DNA from: Eucriotettix oculatus
Taxonomy: Eukaryota; Arthropoda; Insecta; Orthoptera; Tetrigidae
Assembly: GCA_034510155.1 (NCBI GenBank)
Contig: CM067381.1
Location: forward strand, 26,723,178 to 26,787,177
Reading direction: 5' to 3'
DNA length: 64,000 nt
Within the stretch, counting starts at the first letter, position 1, and each line of letters starts with the position of its first letter. The position numbers and the translations under genes were made by a program. Shown here piece by piece: positions 1 to 11,200 of the stretch. The notes below the pieces were generated by a model. It was not told the DNA's origin and ran no database searches. It saw only the letters and a program-made list of their open reading frames with translations.

Positions 1-44
1 TATTAGCCGTATTTTATTTATTTAAACATAAAGTCAAGAACCCG

Positions 45-500
45 TACGGTTTGCCTATGATATTGTAGTATTAGGGGAGTCAGAAGAAGAATTGGAAACC
101 ATAATAAATGGCAAGAACGTGGTTCTGGAAAAAATAGTTCAATATGACGATTAATACTGGAGGGAAAAACCAAGGTAATGGATTCTAGTGTGTGGAATAA
201 CAAAGGCTCTTATTGGGAATTCATCTTTTGAAGGAAGTTAAGGAATTCTGCTACTTGGTAAGCATAAAAACTAGGGTTAGTACAATTGTAGCAAAAAAGA
301 AGAATTTACTTACAGGTCATATAAGTGCGAATATTAGGAAAGTATTGCAAAAATGTTCGTATGGCCTGTGGCGTTATATGGGTGCGAAAAGTGGACGATA
401 GGAGCTTCAGAAAGGAAAAGAATAAATGCCTTTGAAATGTGGTGTTATAGGCAAATGCTGAAATTCAGATGGGTGGATAGATTAAATCAAATGATAGCAT
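45..500 (+). pseudogene. RTE-like LINE fragment, C-terminal part, frame-broken
   Basis: Decayed piece of the window's main LINE family. Read across several frames it gives the stretch after the reverse transcriptase active site (DIVVLGESEEELETIING), then an FNMxINxGKTK-like stretch, a KEFCYL block and the C-terminal block with ALYGCEKWTI and FEMWCYRQML. In the other copies the last block reads ALYGCETWT and FEMWCYRRM. In an intact element this polypeptide copies the element's RNA into DNA at the target site. Here frameshifts and stops separate the blocks, and the copy ends abruptly after the FEMWCYR block without the usual 3' tail. Assignment to the RTE/BovB-like clade rests on the C-terminal block and the very short 3' UTR of sister copies. 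Confidence 0.75.
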
Positions 501-689
501 TCGGTTTGAGGGGGAAGCGTCGTCATTTAAATCATGTCACCAGTACTGTCAAAACAACCTAGTAGTTGCGAATTTCTTAGGGGAAAGGAAGATTTTTTAT
601 GTATAAATTAAATTTATTTTTTTAATATATCAAAATTGGATCTCAAGAATACATTATTATTCAATTGAGTTATTTAAATTATCACAATA

Positions 690-1140
690 TAACAAAAAAG
701 TAGTAGAATTCCTTAACTTCCTTCAAAATATTCCTTCGCAATCTATTCCACTGTTTCCCATGCCTTGGTTTTCCTTCTATTAATCCTCATATTGAACTCC
801 TTCTCCAGGTCCCCGTACATGCCATTTATTATGGCTTCCAAGTCGTCTTCTGGCTCCCCGAATACTAAAATTTCATCGGCAAAGGGTAGGGTTTTTGTTT
901 CCTTTCCTTGCAGTATGATTCCCTTTCCATATTCCGTTTTAAAATGCTTCATCGCCTGTTCTATATATAATTTAAACAGCATGGGCGACACACTTCATCC
1001 TTGTCTTACTCCTTTCTTTATTTCCGCTTTCTTTCCTTAATCTTAGAATTACTGCTGACTGCCCTCCGTAGAGGTTATGGATAACTCTTTTTTTCTCGAT
1101 ATTTAAACTTGTGTCTTCACAATATTTAAAAATCTTTCAT
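690..1140 (-). pseudogene. RTE-like LINE fragment, RT palm region
   Basis: Reverse-strand remnant. The longest open stretch (743-991, 82 aa) reads SPMLFKLYIEQAM, then GKGIILQGKE, then LPFADEILVFGEPEDDLEAIING and MRINRRKTK. These match the region around RT motifs B and C of the family. The catalytic FADD is FADE here, so the active site is lost. Upstream (up to 1140) the frame is broken, but the tract preceding motif B (roughly IHNLYRGQSAVILRL) can be followed. The fragment lies tail-away from the copy at 45-500, so the two are separate insertions. Confidence 0.75.
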
Positions 1141-2107
1141 TCAAATTAATTCATTCTTTTAACTCACGCCATGGGTTGATTTGACGTGATTCTGTGCTAG
1201 CGTTCTATTAGCATTATTTTGCCTGTAAAATGAGGCTAAAACCGTCTCTACAAGTTAAAAGAATAAATTAATATGAATTTTCAAAGTCGTTTATTGATAT
1301 CCATGATTATTTCTATTTGTTTGCTAATCTACAATTGAGTGTAAGTCCAGCGGCCTCATTGGGTCATAAGTCATCGAAGGCATTCCCCCCGATTAATAAC
1401 TGAAATCCTACAAAATTTTTGGAAAATGCTGGAGAAATCCTCAGGAAAACGGTACCGATTTGTTTTTTATTTGCGGAGTGAAGTGAGACGCCATTACGGC
1501 GAGGTTCTCGGGCGTCTGGCCCCACCACATTCCGGTAAAGAGCAGGCCGGGCCTTTCCTTGCTTTGCTTGGCTGGAGACGTTGAGGTGTGTTGGGCCATG
1601 AATGCGGTGTACATAAATCATGGCAGGAGCAGCAGCAGCAGGCAGAAGGAGCTCAGCAACTCCCCGGAGCGCTGTGATTCGCCCACGCATCTTCCCAACT
1701 GCTGTATAATTCATCCTCGACGACGACGAGGAGAGAATTTTATTGTTGCGATCCTTACAAGAGCACCTCGCCTCTTTGTGGGACGGCATTCTGCGGAATA
1801 TAAAGGGAAATCTTCCGAGAGGGTGGTTTTGCCCCGACATAAGAGATGGTGTCTCACATACCAACGTTTCCTTCCCTTAATGTGATCCTTCATCATCTCT
1901 CGACCGAAAACTTTCACCACTTCAAGGAATCTACATTGATAATACCTAGCCTTACAACTTCTATCATCAATTTTATCCATCCACTTACATCTTCATTCCA
2001 TTCTCAATTTCTTTTAGTGTGCATTACTAATTCTCCGTGGCCTCCTATTCTCTTCCATTATTTCCACTGCACTTTCAAAAATAATCGGGACTTCACCTAG
2101 AGAATAG
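1141..2107. other. Unique DNA, no recognised gene
   Basis: Spacer between two LINE fragments. The part at 1350-1870 is less AT-rich, has a short CAG/CAGC run near 1625-1650 and is open for 166 codons on the minus strand (1364-1864) and 108 codons on the plus strand (1559-1885). Neither translation has a domain or composition I recognise, and the two overlap, so I do not call a gene. It could be a regulatory island or an exon fragment. Confidence 0.4.
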
Positions 2108-2580
2108 GTTCCTTATTGTTGTTGTTGTGGTATTCAGTCCTAAGCCTGGTCTGATGCAACCCTCCATGCTGAACTATCTTGCGCAAGCCTTGAAATTTCA
2201 TAACTACCCCACCCTCCCTCATCTGCTTAGCAATTTCCATCCTTCGCCTCCTTCTTCTGTTCTTTCCCCACATACTTCCCTTACTTCTTAAAATGTGGCC
2301 TATTAATCTATCCCTTCTCTTGGTCAACGTCCTCAATATTGTTTACTCTTCCCTTATTCTGCTTAGAACTTCTTCGTTAGTGATCTGATTTGTAGCCATT
2401 TCAAAGGCTTCTATTCTTTTCCTTTCTGCAACTCCTACCGTTCACATAACCCCACTCTTCATACGAACATTTTTAGTAATGGTTTCCTAATATTCACATT
2501 AACATTAGTCGTAAGCAAATTCCTTTTCCTTGTCTGTACTATTCTACTCTTTATGTCTACTACCATCCCTAGTTATTAGC
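2108..2580 (-). pseudogene. RTE-like LINE 3' end with ACA tail
   Basis: Reverse-strand copy that includes the true 3' terminus. Reading backwards from 2580 there are the RI-Q-KE, KSLLKMFV and NPxITNEEVL stretches, then TLTKRRDRLIGHILRSKG and GKNRRRRRRME (2097-2336), then the last codons (GGLHQTRL) and a tail of AAC/ACA repeats at 2112-2126. The tail directly follows the end of the coding region, giving a 3' UTR of only a few tens of bases. That is a property of RTE-type LINEs. The frame is broken between blocks. Confidence 0.8.
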
Positions 2581-2835
2581 CTTCTTTCTCGAAATTTTAT
2601 TAACCTGCTCGTCGAAATCCTTAAAAGGCTCCTTAAGTTTCTTATATCTAACTCTGACATATTCTTCTCATATATCTTAGACTCTGATCCAACAGAAATA
2701 TTCACTGGTTCAGTATTTCAGTAATTCAAGAATTTATAATTTTTATTAATAGATAAAAAGGCGGAAAAGTCTATTTTAATAAAAATAATAATAACATTGA
2801 GTATGTAATAGGGTTTTTTAACTGTTTGAAAAGCC

Positions 2836-2866
2836 ACGACGTTTCGATGGCGTTCTCTGCCAGCTT
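2836..2866 (-). ncRNA. Hammerhead-like motif H1 (decayed, GAUGGC-type)
   Basis: On the minus strand a stem GCUGGC/GCCAUC (one mismatch) with an AGAGAAC loop is followed by GAAA, the ACGU palindrome and C. The expected CUGAAGA box 5' of the stem is replaced by an A-rich stretch, so catalysis is not expected. The flanks (ending in an ACACCGGGAAA block near 2895) resemble those of the better copies at 24.0 and 28.4 kb, which identifies the family. Confidence 0.45.
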
Positions 2867-2869
2867 TAT

Positions 2870-5800
2870 TACGAACTGTTTATCCGGAATATACACCGGG
2901 AAAAACTTCTATAAGAAAAAATATGATTACCGTATTATTTTTAATTGAGTTTTTAACCATCTGAGAAGATTATAACTTTTACTTGTATTAATAAATTTAA
3001 TATATATTATTTATGAAAATAATCATCTGTTTCTAAAGTACTGTAAATGCGTAGAAATTTAAATCTCCTTATCTCAAGTGTTGAGTCTAAGAATATTAAA
3101 ATTTCCCATCAGAAAACAGAATCTAATGTCGTGGAGTGTATCACATCGACTGAAACCCATTTACGATAAACAAATATAGGAGGATTAACCTAATCAGAAA
3201 AAAAATATAGCATTGTTTGATCAATATCTTGTGTTATTTTTTTGATAGTTTATCTCGTAAGAGGTCGTTAACATCGGGAACGAAGGAGAGAGGGGGGGGA
3301 ACCATCAATCCACAGAGTGTACAATTTATTTTATAGCCGTACTACGTCAACTAATGAGATAAGAGAGATGGAGAAGTGGACTTGTAAATATTATTAAATA
3401 ATACCTTTCGAAATTAATTATAATCTCTCAGGTAGCCAATTTCAAATTTCCGAGACGTTTATGTCGCTTAGAAACTCAACAATCCAACAAAGAAACCGTA
3501 CAATTTTATTCGCAAGCCTCGCCCAAAACCGTCCAATGAAAGGGAAAACTTCATCAAATATTTATAATGTCAAAGCCGTAATTCTTTAATCAGCTTTGGC
3601 TTTCTCCTTAAAAGCTGAAACTGTCACACCGATATGATAGGTGGATAATAAATCTACCACTGTCGTATATATATACATGTCTACAGTAGAAAGCTACATC
3701 ATACCTATATATATATATATATATACATGTTTTTGAATTTATGGATTCATCAGAATGCTGCAAACAAACTTATTTAATAAAATATTGTGTGTGGATATAA
3801 TTAAAGGGTAGTTATGAAAGATAAGTGGGAAATTTATTGAAAACATTATTAATGAAAAATATATATTTACAAAATTCGTAGCTACGGCGAAGCAATCTAA
3901 TCTCTAAATTCTCGTGTTAAATCGCGATCGACACCTTCCCTAGACGTCAAGGATTGGAAAACGTCACCACACTGCTAGCTTCTCCGTCGGTCGCTCTCCT
4001 CAACGTCGACGGGTTGACCTCCTTCAACGTCCGGGACCAAACGTCAGGTCCCCTCCCGTACCGTTCAAGTTCAAATAGAAGAATGTGAATTCACACAGCC
4101 TCACCGTCGAGCGACGAATCTGGAGATTGATTTTCTTCAGACCCATTGGTTGAAGCAACCACGTGGTACCTAAATTAATCGTTGTTTTCCTGGTTCTCGA
4201 TTCTCACGCGAAGGTGGCTAGGGAAATTCAAGGTTAATATCCCTACGTGCCCAAATGCCATCCCTGGGTGGTTAGTGGCGGCATCAGGCCTCACACGCTG
4301 ACACAAATTCCAGTTCCCAATTCTCGCTAACTTTATATTAAGAATTTAAGAAAAATCAACTTTCGCGCTACATATATATAGAAAAGAATTTTAGAATGAG
4401 AAAGGCAGAGTCTTGAGAGGGAGAGTTTCCTGGCAGGCTCCACAGGCTGTTGAAAAATCAATCATGTGCAGCCTTATGCTGATGGGCAATCCATCAGGAG
4501 GCTGTCGGTCGAACTCCCCGTCGAGACATTAGTCTTGTCAACCTAAAAGTGTCGACTGAAAAATCTCACGAGCTGCGAGTCCGTCCGACTATTGATTCTG
4601 GAGCGATACAGCATCGGAAATAACACCAATTAACATTACCCGCGTTTACGTCACTGTCAAGTATTCTTCGCTGGAAAGCTTCTGCTTTAATCAGGGTGCA
4701 AGTAATAAACACAAAACTGTAACAAAAGACTGTTTTATTAATGGCCGCCAGAGACAAAAAACAACAAAGCATTTACACCCAGCAGCAGCAAACTGTTGTT
4801 GTTGTATTCGCGCCAACCGAAACTCATGCTGCAAAAATAATTGTTTGCACAGTCAACAAAAAATAATAATGTTTCGATGAAATACCAACACAACATAATT
4901 TAACTTAAATGAGCCGAGATAAAAATTTAGACCATGTTAACTATGAACCACCGTTTTATTGACAACTTCGATGTTCCTAGCTAATAAAAATAAGCAGAGG
5001 CGGTTTCATATTAATAACACAGCATTTTTCAATTAAAAGCATTAAAGTTTATTTTAAATATAATACATTAGTTATGCAAATTACGGACTCGGCTAAATGG
5101 AAATTAGTTTTGCTTCATGAAACACGTGCTTTGGAAATTATGTATCGATATATTTTTTCTTCCTATCGTGATCGAGTTTGAAACATACAAACAAAAAAAA
5201 ATAACAGTAGTACTCGGAGGTTGTTTGGTGGAATTCCAAAGAGGATAATAAACTGGGGCCTAATTACGACAGGAGCATGTGGAGTGCTAAAACAAGTAGT
5301 AATTCGGTGCCGATAAGATGGGACTAATAGTTATTTATAATTGCGGAACACGGTTAGTTGGATCTGATGATGCGATCGTGCCCTCTGGTAATTATGAACA
5401 GCGGAAGATAAAATCTACTCGGGGCAGAGTCACTCCATCAATGCCTTTTCTTCCAACCTAACCTGTTCCACCTTCACTGGAATTAAAAATAATATTTTAA
5501 TTGTGTTGCTAATCACGTATAAGCTACTGTAAACATCTGTAACGTTCACCCATTCAATTGTAGTTCCTACTGTTTATCGAGAAATATAAATGACAGATTT
5601 AAACAAATACCATAAAATAATGGTTTAGTATCTAAGTAACAAAAATATATTAACAAAACATTCATAAATCACTCTTGCATCTCTTTTTTTAAATAGCTTT
5701 AAAATACATCAATTTTTAAATATTTAATTATGGATAAATTCATTCTTAAATTATTCCAATTTTTAATTATTTGAATTTGAATCAATCACGTTACCATATC

Positions 5801-5880
5801 TGCATTATTTTATTTTCGATAATTTAAATTATTAAATTTAACAATTTTTAAAAAGTTTAAATATAACGGCTGCTATATAT
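2870..5880. other. AT-rich unique DNA with TA microsatellites
   Basis: No gene recognised. The stretch holds (TA)n runs near 3664-3676 and 3703-3725, a G-run at 3290-3300 and otherwise AT-rich unique sequence. Part of it (3890-4320 and 4380-4620) is closer to balanced composition. The longest open frame is about 68 codons and is not convincing. Confidence 0.5.
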
Positions 5881-6052
5881 AATAAAACAATTAATGACCT
5901 TTTACAGACTTTATTCATTAAATTTAATTAGTAGCAACGTTTCGGCATATTTTTATGCCTTCTTCAGTTTTTCTTTCCATAGTCATTTCCTCTTTATCTA
6001 CTAATTTAATTTGAAGAATAAAGTTTGTAATAGGTCATTAACTGTATTATTT
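5881..6052 (-). mobile_element. Inverted-repeat element carrying a hammerhead motif (GGCAUA family)
   Basis: The arm at 5884-5932 is repeated in inverted orientation at 5999-6050. Both contain the family block TTAATGACCT, then ACAGACTTTATT, with mismatches. The ribozyme-like motif sits next to the left arm. The same family with both arms occurs at 9496-9800. No coding capacity is present. It is best read as a non-autonomous, PLE-related insertion. The exact ends are uncertain because the surroundings are also AT-rich. Confidence 0.6.
5935..5967 (-). ncRNA. Hammerhead ribozyme motif H2 (well preserved)
   Basis: Reading the minus strand from 5967 there is an intact CUGAAGA box, one extra A, a 6-bp stem II (GGCAUA with UAUGCC) closed by an AAAA loop, GAAA, then the palindrome ACGU and a cleavable U. 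All invariant core residues known for hammerheads are present. The predicted scissile bond is after the U complementary to 5936. Stem III is only the palindrome, so activity would probably need dimerisation. Stem I is weak. Confidence 0.7.
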
Positions 6053-6059
6053 TAAAATT

Positions 6060-6690
6060 TTTAATTATAAATATTTTCCATAATTTTATTATTTTAATTT
6101 TTGATTATTTGAGTAATTCAAATATTCATATTTGTATTATTTTATATAACAAATTTGAATTATTGTATTTTCTAATTTTGAGCTATTTAATTTTCCAAAT
6201 ATTAATTATTTAAATTTCCAAATTTTAATTATACAGTTTTTGATGAAATGAATAATTAAAAAAATGTATATATTGAATTGTTCAATTTGGTGTTAATTTG
6301 AACTATTCAATTTTCTAAGTTCGTGTTATTTTATTTTCCAAATTCTAATTATTCAAATTTCCAAACGTTAACTATTCGATTTTTATTAATTTGAATTAAT
6401 CTATTTTTTCAAATTTGTATTATTATATTTTACAAATTAAAAATATTCAATTTATATTATTGAACAATTTAATTTTTGGAACTTGAAATTCTCATATATT
6501 TTTATTATTTTAATTTTTCATATTCAAGGTTTTAATTTTAACCATTTTGCTGTCGAATTTAATCAGGTAAGTTCCTAAATTTGAAATATTCAATTATAAG
6601 TTTTTTGAGTATTTCAATGTACCTAATTTGTTTTATTTTATTTTTAAAATTTTAATTATGATTTTCCAAATTTGAAAAAAACCATCACGA
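6060..6690. repeat. Degenerate AT-rich tandem-like repeat
   Basis: The stretch is built from loosely repeated units of about 20-35 bases of the type AATTATTCAAATTTCCAAA, and no frame stays open. It probably is an eroded satellite or a slippage-derived tract. Period and copy number cannot be fixed by eye. Confidence 0.5.
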
Positions 6691-6750
6691 GACTAAGTCT
6701 ACGACGCAAAATTATCGACTTTTACATAAACGTTATCCATCTAAAATTTC

Positions 6751-6783
6751 CTGATGAAGCCCACAAGTAGGGACGATACGTCA
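6751..6783 (+). ncRNA. Hammerhead motif H5 (GUCC family, two core changes)
   Basis: CUGAUGA is intact at 6751-6757, followed by one extra A. Stem II is GCCC with GGGAC (one C-A mismatch) around an ACAAGUA loop. GAUA (6775-6778) replaces GAAA, followed by CGUC. The A-to-U change in the GAAA box should abolish cleavage. The motif clearly belongs with those at 35.9, 43.3, 44.2 and 51.6 kb. Confidence 0.55.
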
Positions 6784-6789
6784 TAGAAT

Positions 6790-9495
6790 TATTGAATAAA
6801 TATAAAACTGATTTCTGAGAAGTAGGTTGGACTGAATTAATACCATTCAAACATATACGTAACATGAATTTGCTTTTTGACAGTATTTCATTTGAATAAT
6901 TTATAGTATTAAAGAAATGTTGCCAGGTTATATTTCAAACTTCTTGTAGAAAATTTTTTGTGCTTCAGTTGAAATTAGAAAAGAAAAATATTTAAACCAC
7001 ATTTGTACCTGAAGAAGTTCCGAATTTGAAGTCTAAACGTAATAGTTGAATTAAGTTTCTGGAAAGTGGACATTAGTTTTATCTTTATATAATTTTCTCA
7101 CAAGGAAAGACGCAAAGGAAAAACATTTTAAAAGATCTCCAAGTTTTGAAACCGTCTATTTGTTCTACAACTTGGATTCAAAGGGAAAACTTTTTAAAAT
7201 AATTTTTTTATTGTGACTAATAAGAGAAACCTCTGGGAATAATACACGATAAACCAGGGAAATTAGTCATAATTCTTAGTCAAAAAATAACTCCTCCTTT
7301 GAGCGTTTCAGTTAGTGTGCGTAGACGTATTCAGAGTAGGTTTGAGGTGTTTGTGTTTGGGATTCCAGGTCTGTGTGCCAGCATAAACCGGCTCTTCTCG
7401 TGATTTTCCTTCCTGATATTTCATCCAAGAAAGTGCCTGGAGGAGCGTAACCGAGGCTCGGAATCTCTTGGATTCCATCTGCTTTCCCACCGTGGAAGAT
7501 TCCCTTCCCTTACAGTCAGTTTGCCAGCAGGACCCGAAAATCCTCCACCTTCCCAGAGATGGAATATCGAAGGGGCGAGGGGGGAAGAAAGGCGATTAAA
7601 AGCGATTAGTCTCCTGGAAGGACGAGCTGGCCACATTTCACGGCTCCTCAACAACGTGTAATTAAGCTGCTGGGTTATCGCACACACTAAATAATACGAG
7701 GCGAACTTATTCTCCTATCAACTCCTCCCTAAATCATAAGCCTTAGTACAATTACTTCCCCTAACTATCCCCCAACCCCAAAAAACAATAAATTCCATGT
7801 TTTTTTTCAACTTTATAAACTCCTACAATGCATCCACACACAAACGAAAGTGTGTTTCAAATAAAAGCCATTATTATCATTATAACATCTGTTTTCATTA
7901 ATTAAATATTTTTTTGATCAATGCTTAAAGCAGGAAATATAAAACGAGCAATTCATTGAAGTTTCAAAGACACCAAAACTAGTGTCGCAAGTACCAATAT
8001 AATGGTATTAGACATTCCTTCCTAAAAAATATATTTCCTATAATTCTATTTCCCGTTTTTGAGGCTTTATGCTCAATCATGCAGTTTCTTATCCCAGTGT
8101 GTAATGAGACAAAATTAAGAAGTCCCCAAGATCATTTTTGTAATTTCAAACGAGCGGGCATTTTGCCATGACTTGCGTGGGGCCAGACTCTGCAAAGAAG
8201 GGTGTCCCGAGGGCGGGGGAGCATAATTTACTGTCGAAACCTTCTCCTGACTGTCCAGTGAGATTGGAAAAGTGTCCTTAGAAGAAAGTAGTGGGGCGGA
8301 CAGCGATCCAGACAAATTGTTAGAGGAATATTTCTGAAGTCGTCTTTTTCAACACAGTAAAGGAAGCGACGATTCTTAAAAGGCAGAGTACAGTTTATTT
8401 TCTTTCAGGAATGTTCAGCGACTTAGCACAGAGAGAATACTGCGGAGGACTCATTCATGGCATAAGGGAATTTAATTATTTATATCAACTTTTTCAAAAA
8501 TTACATTAATATATTGCCACTATATTAAAATTAGCCGTTTCACCGCGCTACAGTTAATTATCTTCAGAGAAAGTGTCCGTGCAATTGTTATTTTAACAAT
8601 TTGTAATAATTTTTGTATTCTCATTTTATACAAATTAAAATGTGTAAAATAATTATTCATTACAAATGTATAAAAATACACAGAGTTAGGCTGACATATT
8701 GATTTAATTTGTTTATTTGTAAATTCATGAATGTCAGACCGTAGAATTGTTGTAACTGTATTTTAATTGTCCATATTGATAATGGAATTTATACGTTTAA
8801 AAATATTTAAATGTTTCAGATGACTGTGCATGACATATTTCAAAAATATATTAACATAAATCAGCCAATAAATCATAATCTTTCATTATTTAAAACACAA
8901 TACATACAATGTTTCGTCCACAATTTTAGGGTCTATTTCAGATAAACTAACCAATTTATTCTGGTGTTACATTTCGAATGGATGCAAATAATAGTGAATT
9001 GAACATTAAAAAGGTTCAAAAATATAAAAACAACCGATAGAAATCTGTGTATATTTTTTATTTTTTCTTCCTCGCGTCTGTAAATTACGTATAACTAATT
9101 TGGCGGGTAAAATTTGAGCTGTTGAACGTTAACAGGGCTGTAAATAAATATAAACGTCTAATATTTCGAGAGACGAGATTAAAACATCATTATTCTTTGT
9201 GGAGTGACGCTTACACTTTGGCCGCTTATTCCTGATTACTGCTTACAGATAAACTATAATGTAATCTTTTTATCGACATAAGTGGTTCATTAGAGAGGTG
9301 AGGGAGACGCCGCAGACACCTTGAGCTATTAACGCCCATTAATAGGGAGAAATCTGACGAGTCATTGGCACAAGACATTCACCGTCGTCCTTTCATTAGA
9401 AAATATTATATTAATAAAAGAAATATAAACGCACGGTACAGTTCAATTAATTAGAGGAGGTTAAGCTATTGTTTAAAATTTTTAAATGGAGCTTT
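6790..9495. other. Unique DNA, no recognised gene
   Basis: Mostly AT-rich. The part at 7300-7690 is less AT-rich and has overlapping open frames of 60-88 codons on the minus strand, with no recognisable domain. A short stretch at 7012-7045 begins like a ribozyme motif (CUGAAGA, then AGUUCC) but lacks a proper GAAA box. The region 8100-8330 is also less AT-rich without coding signal. Confidence 0.4.
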
Positions 9496-9560
9496 ATTAT
9501 TATTTAATAAAAAATTTAATGACCTTATACAGACTTTATTGTTTAAATTTAATTAGTAAC

Positions 9561-9592
9561 TACGTTTTGGCATATTTTCATGCCTTCTTCAG
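9561..9592 (-). ncRNA. Hammerhead-like motif H3 (left arm)
   Basis: CUGAAGA is intact (minus strand, 9592-9586), then the extra A and stem II GGCAU/AUGCC with a GAAA-type loop. The catalytic GAAA has become AAAA before CGUA. Loss of the invariant G should inactivate it. Confidence 0.55.
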
Positions 9593-9718
9593 TGTTTTCC
9601 AGTCTAATTATACTACTTGTGAAAGGAGTGTGTTACGTGTTACCTCGGATCTCGGTTAATATTGTTGGACTTCATATGATATTATATTGATACTTTTGAT
9701 ACCGATGTGAAAAAAAAA

Positions 9719-9750
9719 CTGAAGGTATGAAAATAGTCCGAACCGTTGTT
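9719..9750 (+). ncRNA. Hammerhead-like motif H4 (right arm, decayed)
   Basis: This is the counterpart of H3 on the plus strand. It has CUGAAGG, a shortened stem II, GAAC in place of GAAA, and CGUUG. It is recognised only because it occupies the mirror position of H3 in the inverted repeat. Confidence 0.4.
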
Positions 9751-9800
9751 ACTAATTAAATTTAAACAATAAAGTCTCTATAAATTCATTGTTTTAAAAT

Positions 9801-10225
9801 ATATAACAGGCTTTAAATTTAAAATTTTTATTTTTTAATTCACTAGCGTTATTTTTTTTAACTTGTTTATAATTATTTTTTATATTTGTAGGATACATTC
9901 ATCTATGTTTCCTTCCCACTATGTTTGTAACGTTGTCAACACTGCCTGCATTGCGAAAAATTACGACTCACAACTGCTGATATTTTGAAATATAATCTTT
10001 TACGACATAATGAGGCCGTTCTGTTTTAATAGTAGAGTATAATAGAGCATTATTTAAAAAAAAAGTAAAAATACAATGTGACCATTCCAAAAAAATGCGA
10101 ATACACTTCAACCACGGTTTTTTTATCTGTCTCAATTTAAGTAATGAAACAAATAAATACATTAATTAAAATTGCGGTCAAAATTGCCAGCGAACAAATT
10201 AAATTAACTTAGGTAACCTGAGGAA
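9801..10225. other. AT-rich unique DNA
   Basis: No gene or repeat recognised. It contains homopolymer A/T runs and one 64-codon open frame (9968-10162, minus) with no recognisable domain. Confidence 0.4.
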
Positions 10226-10830
10226 GGATTTAGATTTATTGTTGTTTCCATTAATCCTCGATTGAGGAAATAGGATAAGTCATACATTAAAAATGAACAA
10301 AATAAAGTACATAATTAAAGACAAATAAACTTAAAATAAATTAGTAAATGAAAGTGTATATAGACAAAGGTCAATATAAACACCACACGGACACACACTA
10401 GGAAACACAAACAAGCACACACTGAGGAACGCGTAATGGAGTTTTAACTACTTGGAGCTCTGCGACCAGGAAACTGTCCTTCCCTCTGTCGTAGCTCCAG
10501 GCAATACACGAAACAAACAAACAAAAGAGCAGAAAAAACTGAATAGAAATTTTAAAGATATGTGATGTGCTATTTTATAAGGCAGCTCATTCAACACTTT
10601 TTGCAAGAACCTTGATTTAAATACTAGGACGATTAAGAAAATCCTGTACCGAGTAAAACGCGCCATTTAAAAGAATAGTTTTACTCTGCTTCACGAAGCT
10701 TTTGTAGGTACTATTTTTAACCTCTGGCGGAAGGCTGTTGTATAAAATTATCCCGGTATTGTGAATACTTTTCTGGTGTAGAGCAAGGCGATGCTTGTCC
10801 GACCTTAGAGCTGAACGACACAAAGATGGA
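10226..10830 (-). pseudogene. CR1/Jockey-like LINE 3' part
   Basis: Reverse-strand remnant. The open stretch 10617-10823 (68 aa) reads HRLALHQKSIHNTG, then ILYNSLPPEVKN, a FVKQSKTILL stretch and NGAFYSVQDFLNR. It aligns block for block with the copy at 57232-57892. Such 'HR...Y.G..LYN.LP.E.K' ends follow the reverse transcriptase domain in CR1/Jockey-type LINEs. The 3' end (10228-10290) also matches that copy: CCTATTTCCTCAA, then GGA-TAATGGA, then AATAAATCTAAA. The reverse transcriptase domain itself is missing, so the copy is 5' truncated. Confidence 0.75.
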
Positions 10831-10834
10831 CTAA

Positions 10835-10915
10835 ACGTTGTATTTATATTAAATAAATGTTAATTAAATTTCATTGACGACATATTTGGCCGTATTTTGA
10901 TTTTACTTAAAGTTA
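10835..10915 (+). repeat. Fragment of a ribozyme-element 3' end (GGCCGT block)
   Basis: Contains TTAATTAAATTT, then TGACGACATATTTGGCCGT. It matches the outer arm of the element at 37530-37775 (TGCTGACATATTTGGCCGT when read from that element's ribozyme side). No ribozyme core remains next to it. Confidence 0.5.
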
Positions 10916-11167
10916 GAAAAGTGATTTTTGAAACAAATTAATGGTTATATATTTATAATAGAAATTAATCATGTGAAAAATTTATATGTTATGGGATATT
11001 TGTGCAATTTTCATATTATTTTATTCATAATTCCATCGTTGTAAATTCTTGTTTTCTTTGAATTTTTAGATTTATAAAGTCTATCTTTTTGTAAATGGTT
11101 TGTCTGACAATTTAAAATTAAATTAATTATATCAGCCGTTTTCGTCAGTGGTTTTATTTCAAAGTCA

Positions 11168-11200
11168 CTACGTTTCGGCTGTCTTTTGGGACTTCTTCAA
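11168..11200 (-). ncRNA. Hammerhead-like motif H6 (stem II eroded)
   Basis: On the minus strand there is UUGAAGA (C3 changed to U), an extra A, a remnant of stem II ending in GACAGCC, an intact GAAA, and ACGU followed by A. The 5' strand of stem II no longer matches the GACAGCC strand. Confidence 0.5.

Larger units (their letters stand above)
9496..9800. mobile_element. Inverted-repeat element with two opposed hammerhead motifs (GGCAUA family)
   Basis: Arms at about 9506-9560 and 9747-9799 are inverted copies containing the AATGACCTTATACAGACTTT-type block (right arm AAAGTCTCTATAAATTCATT). Each arm is followed inward by a hammerhead-like motif, one per strand. The 130-bp centre is non-coding. 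The layout is that of two oppositely oriented terminal repeats. Sister copy: 5881-6052. Confidence 0.65.

Noticed and set aside
1364..1864. 166-codon minus-strand open frame
   Set aside because: No recognisable domain, overlapped by an open plus-strand frame, and located in a locally GC-richer interval where chance frames are longer.
8529..8567. Minus-strand CUGAAGA followed by GAAACGGCU
   Set aside because: The intervening sequence does not form a stem II next to the core and the stem III palindrome is absent; could be a distant family but not supportable.
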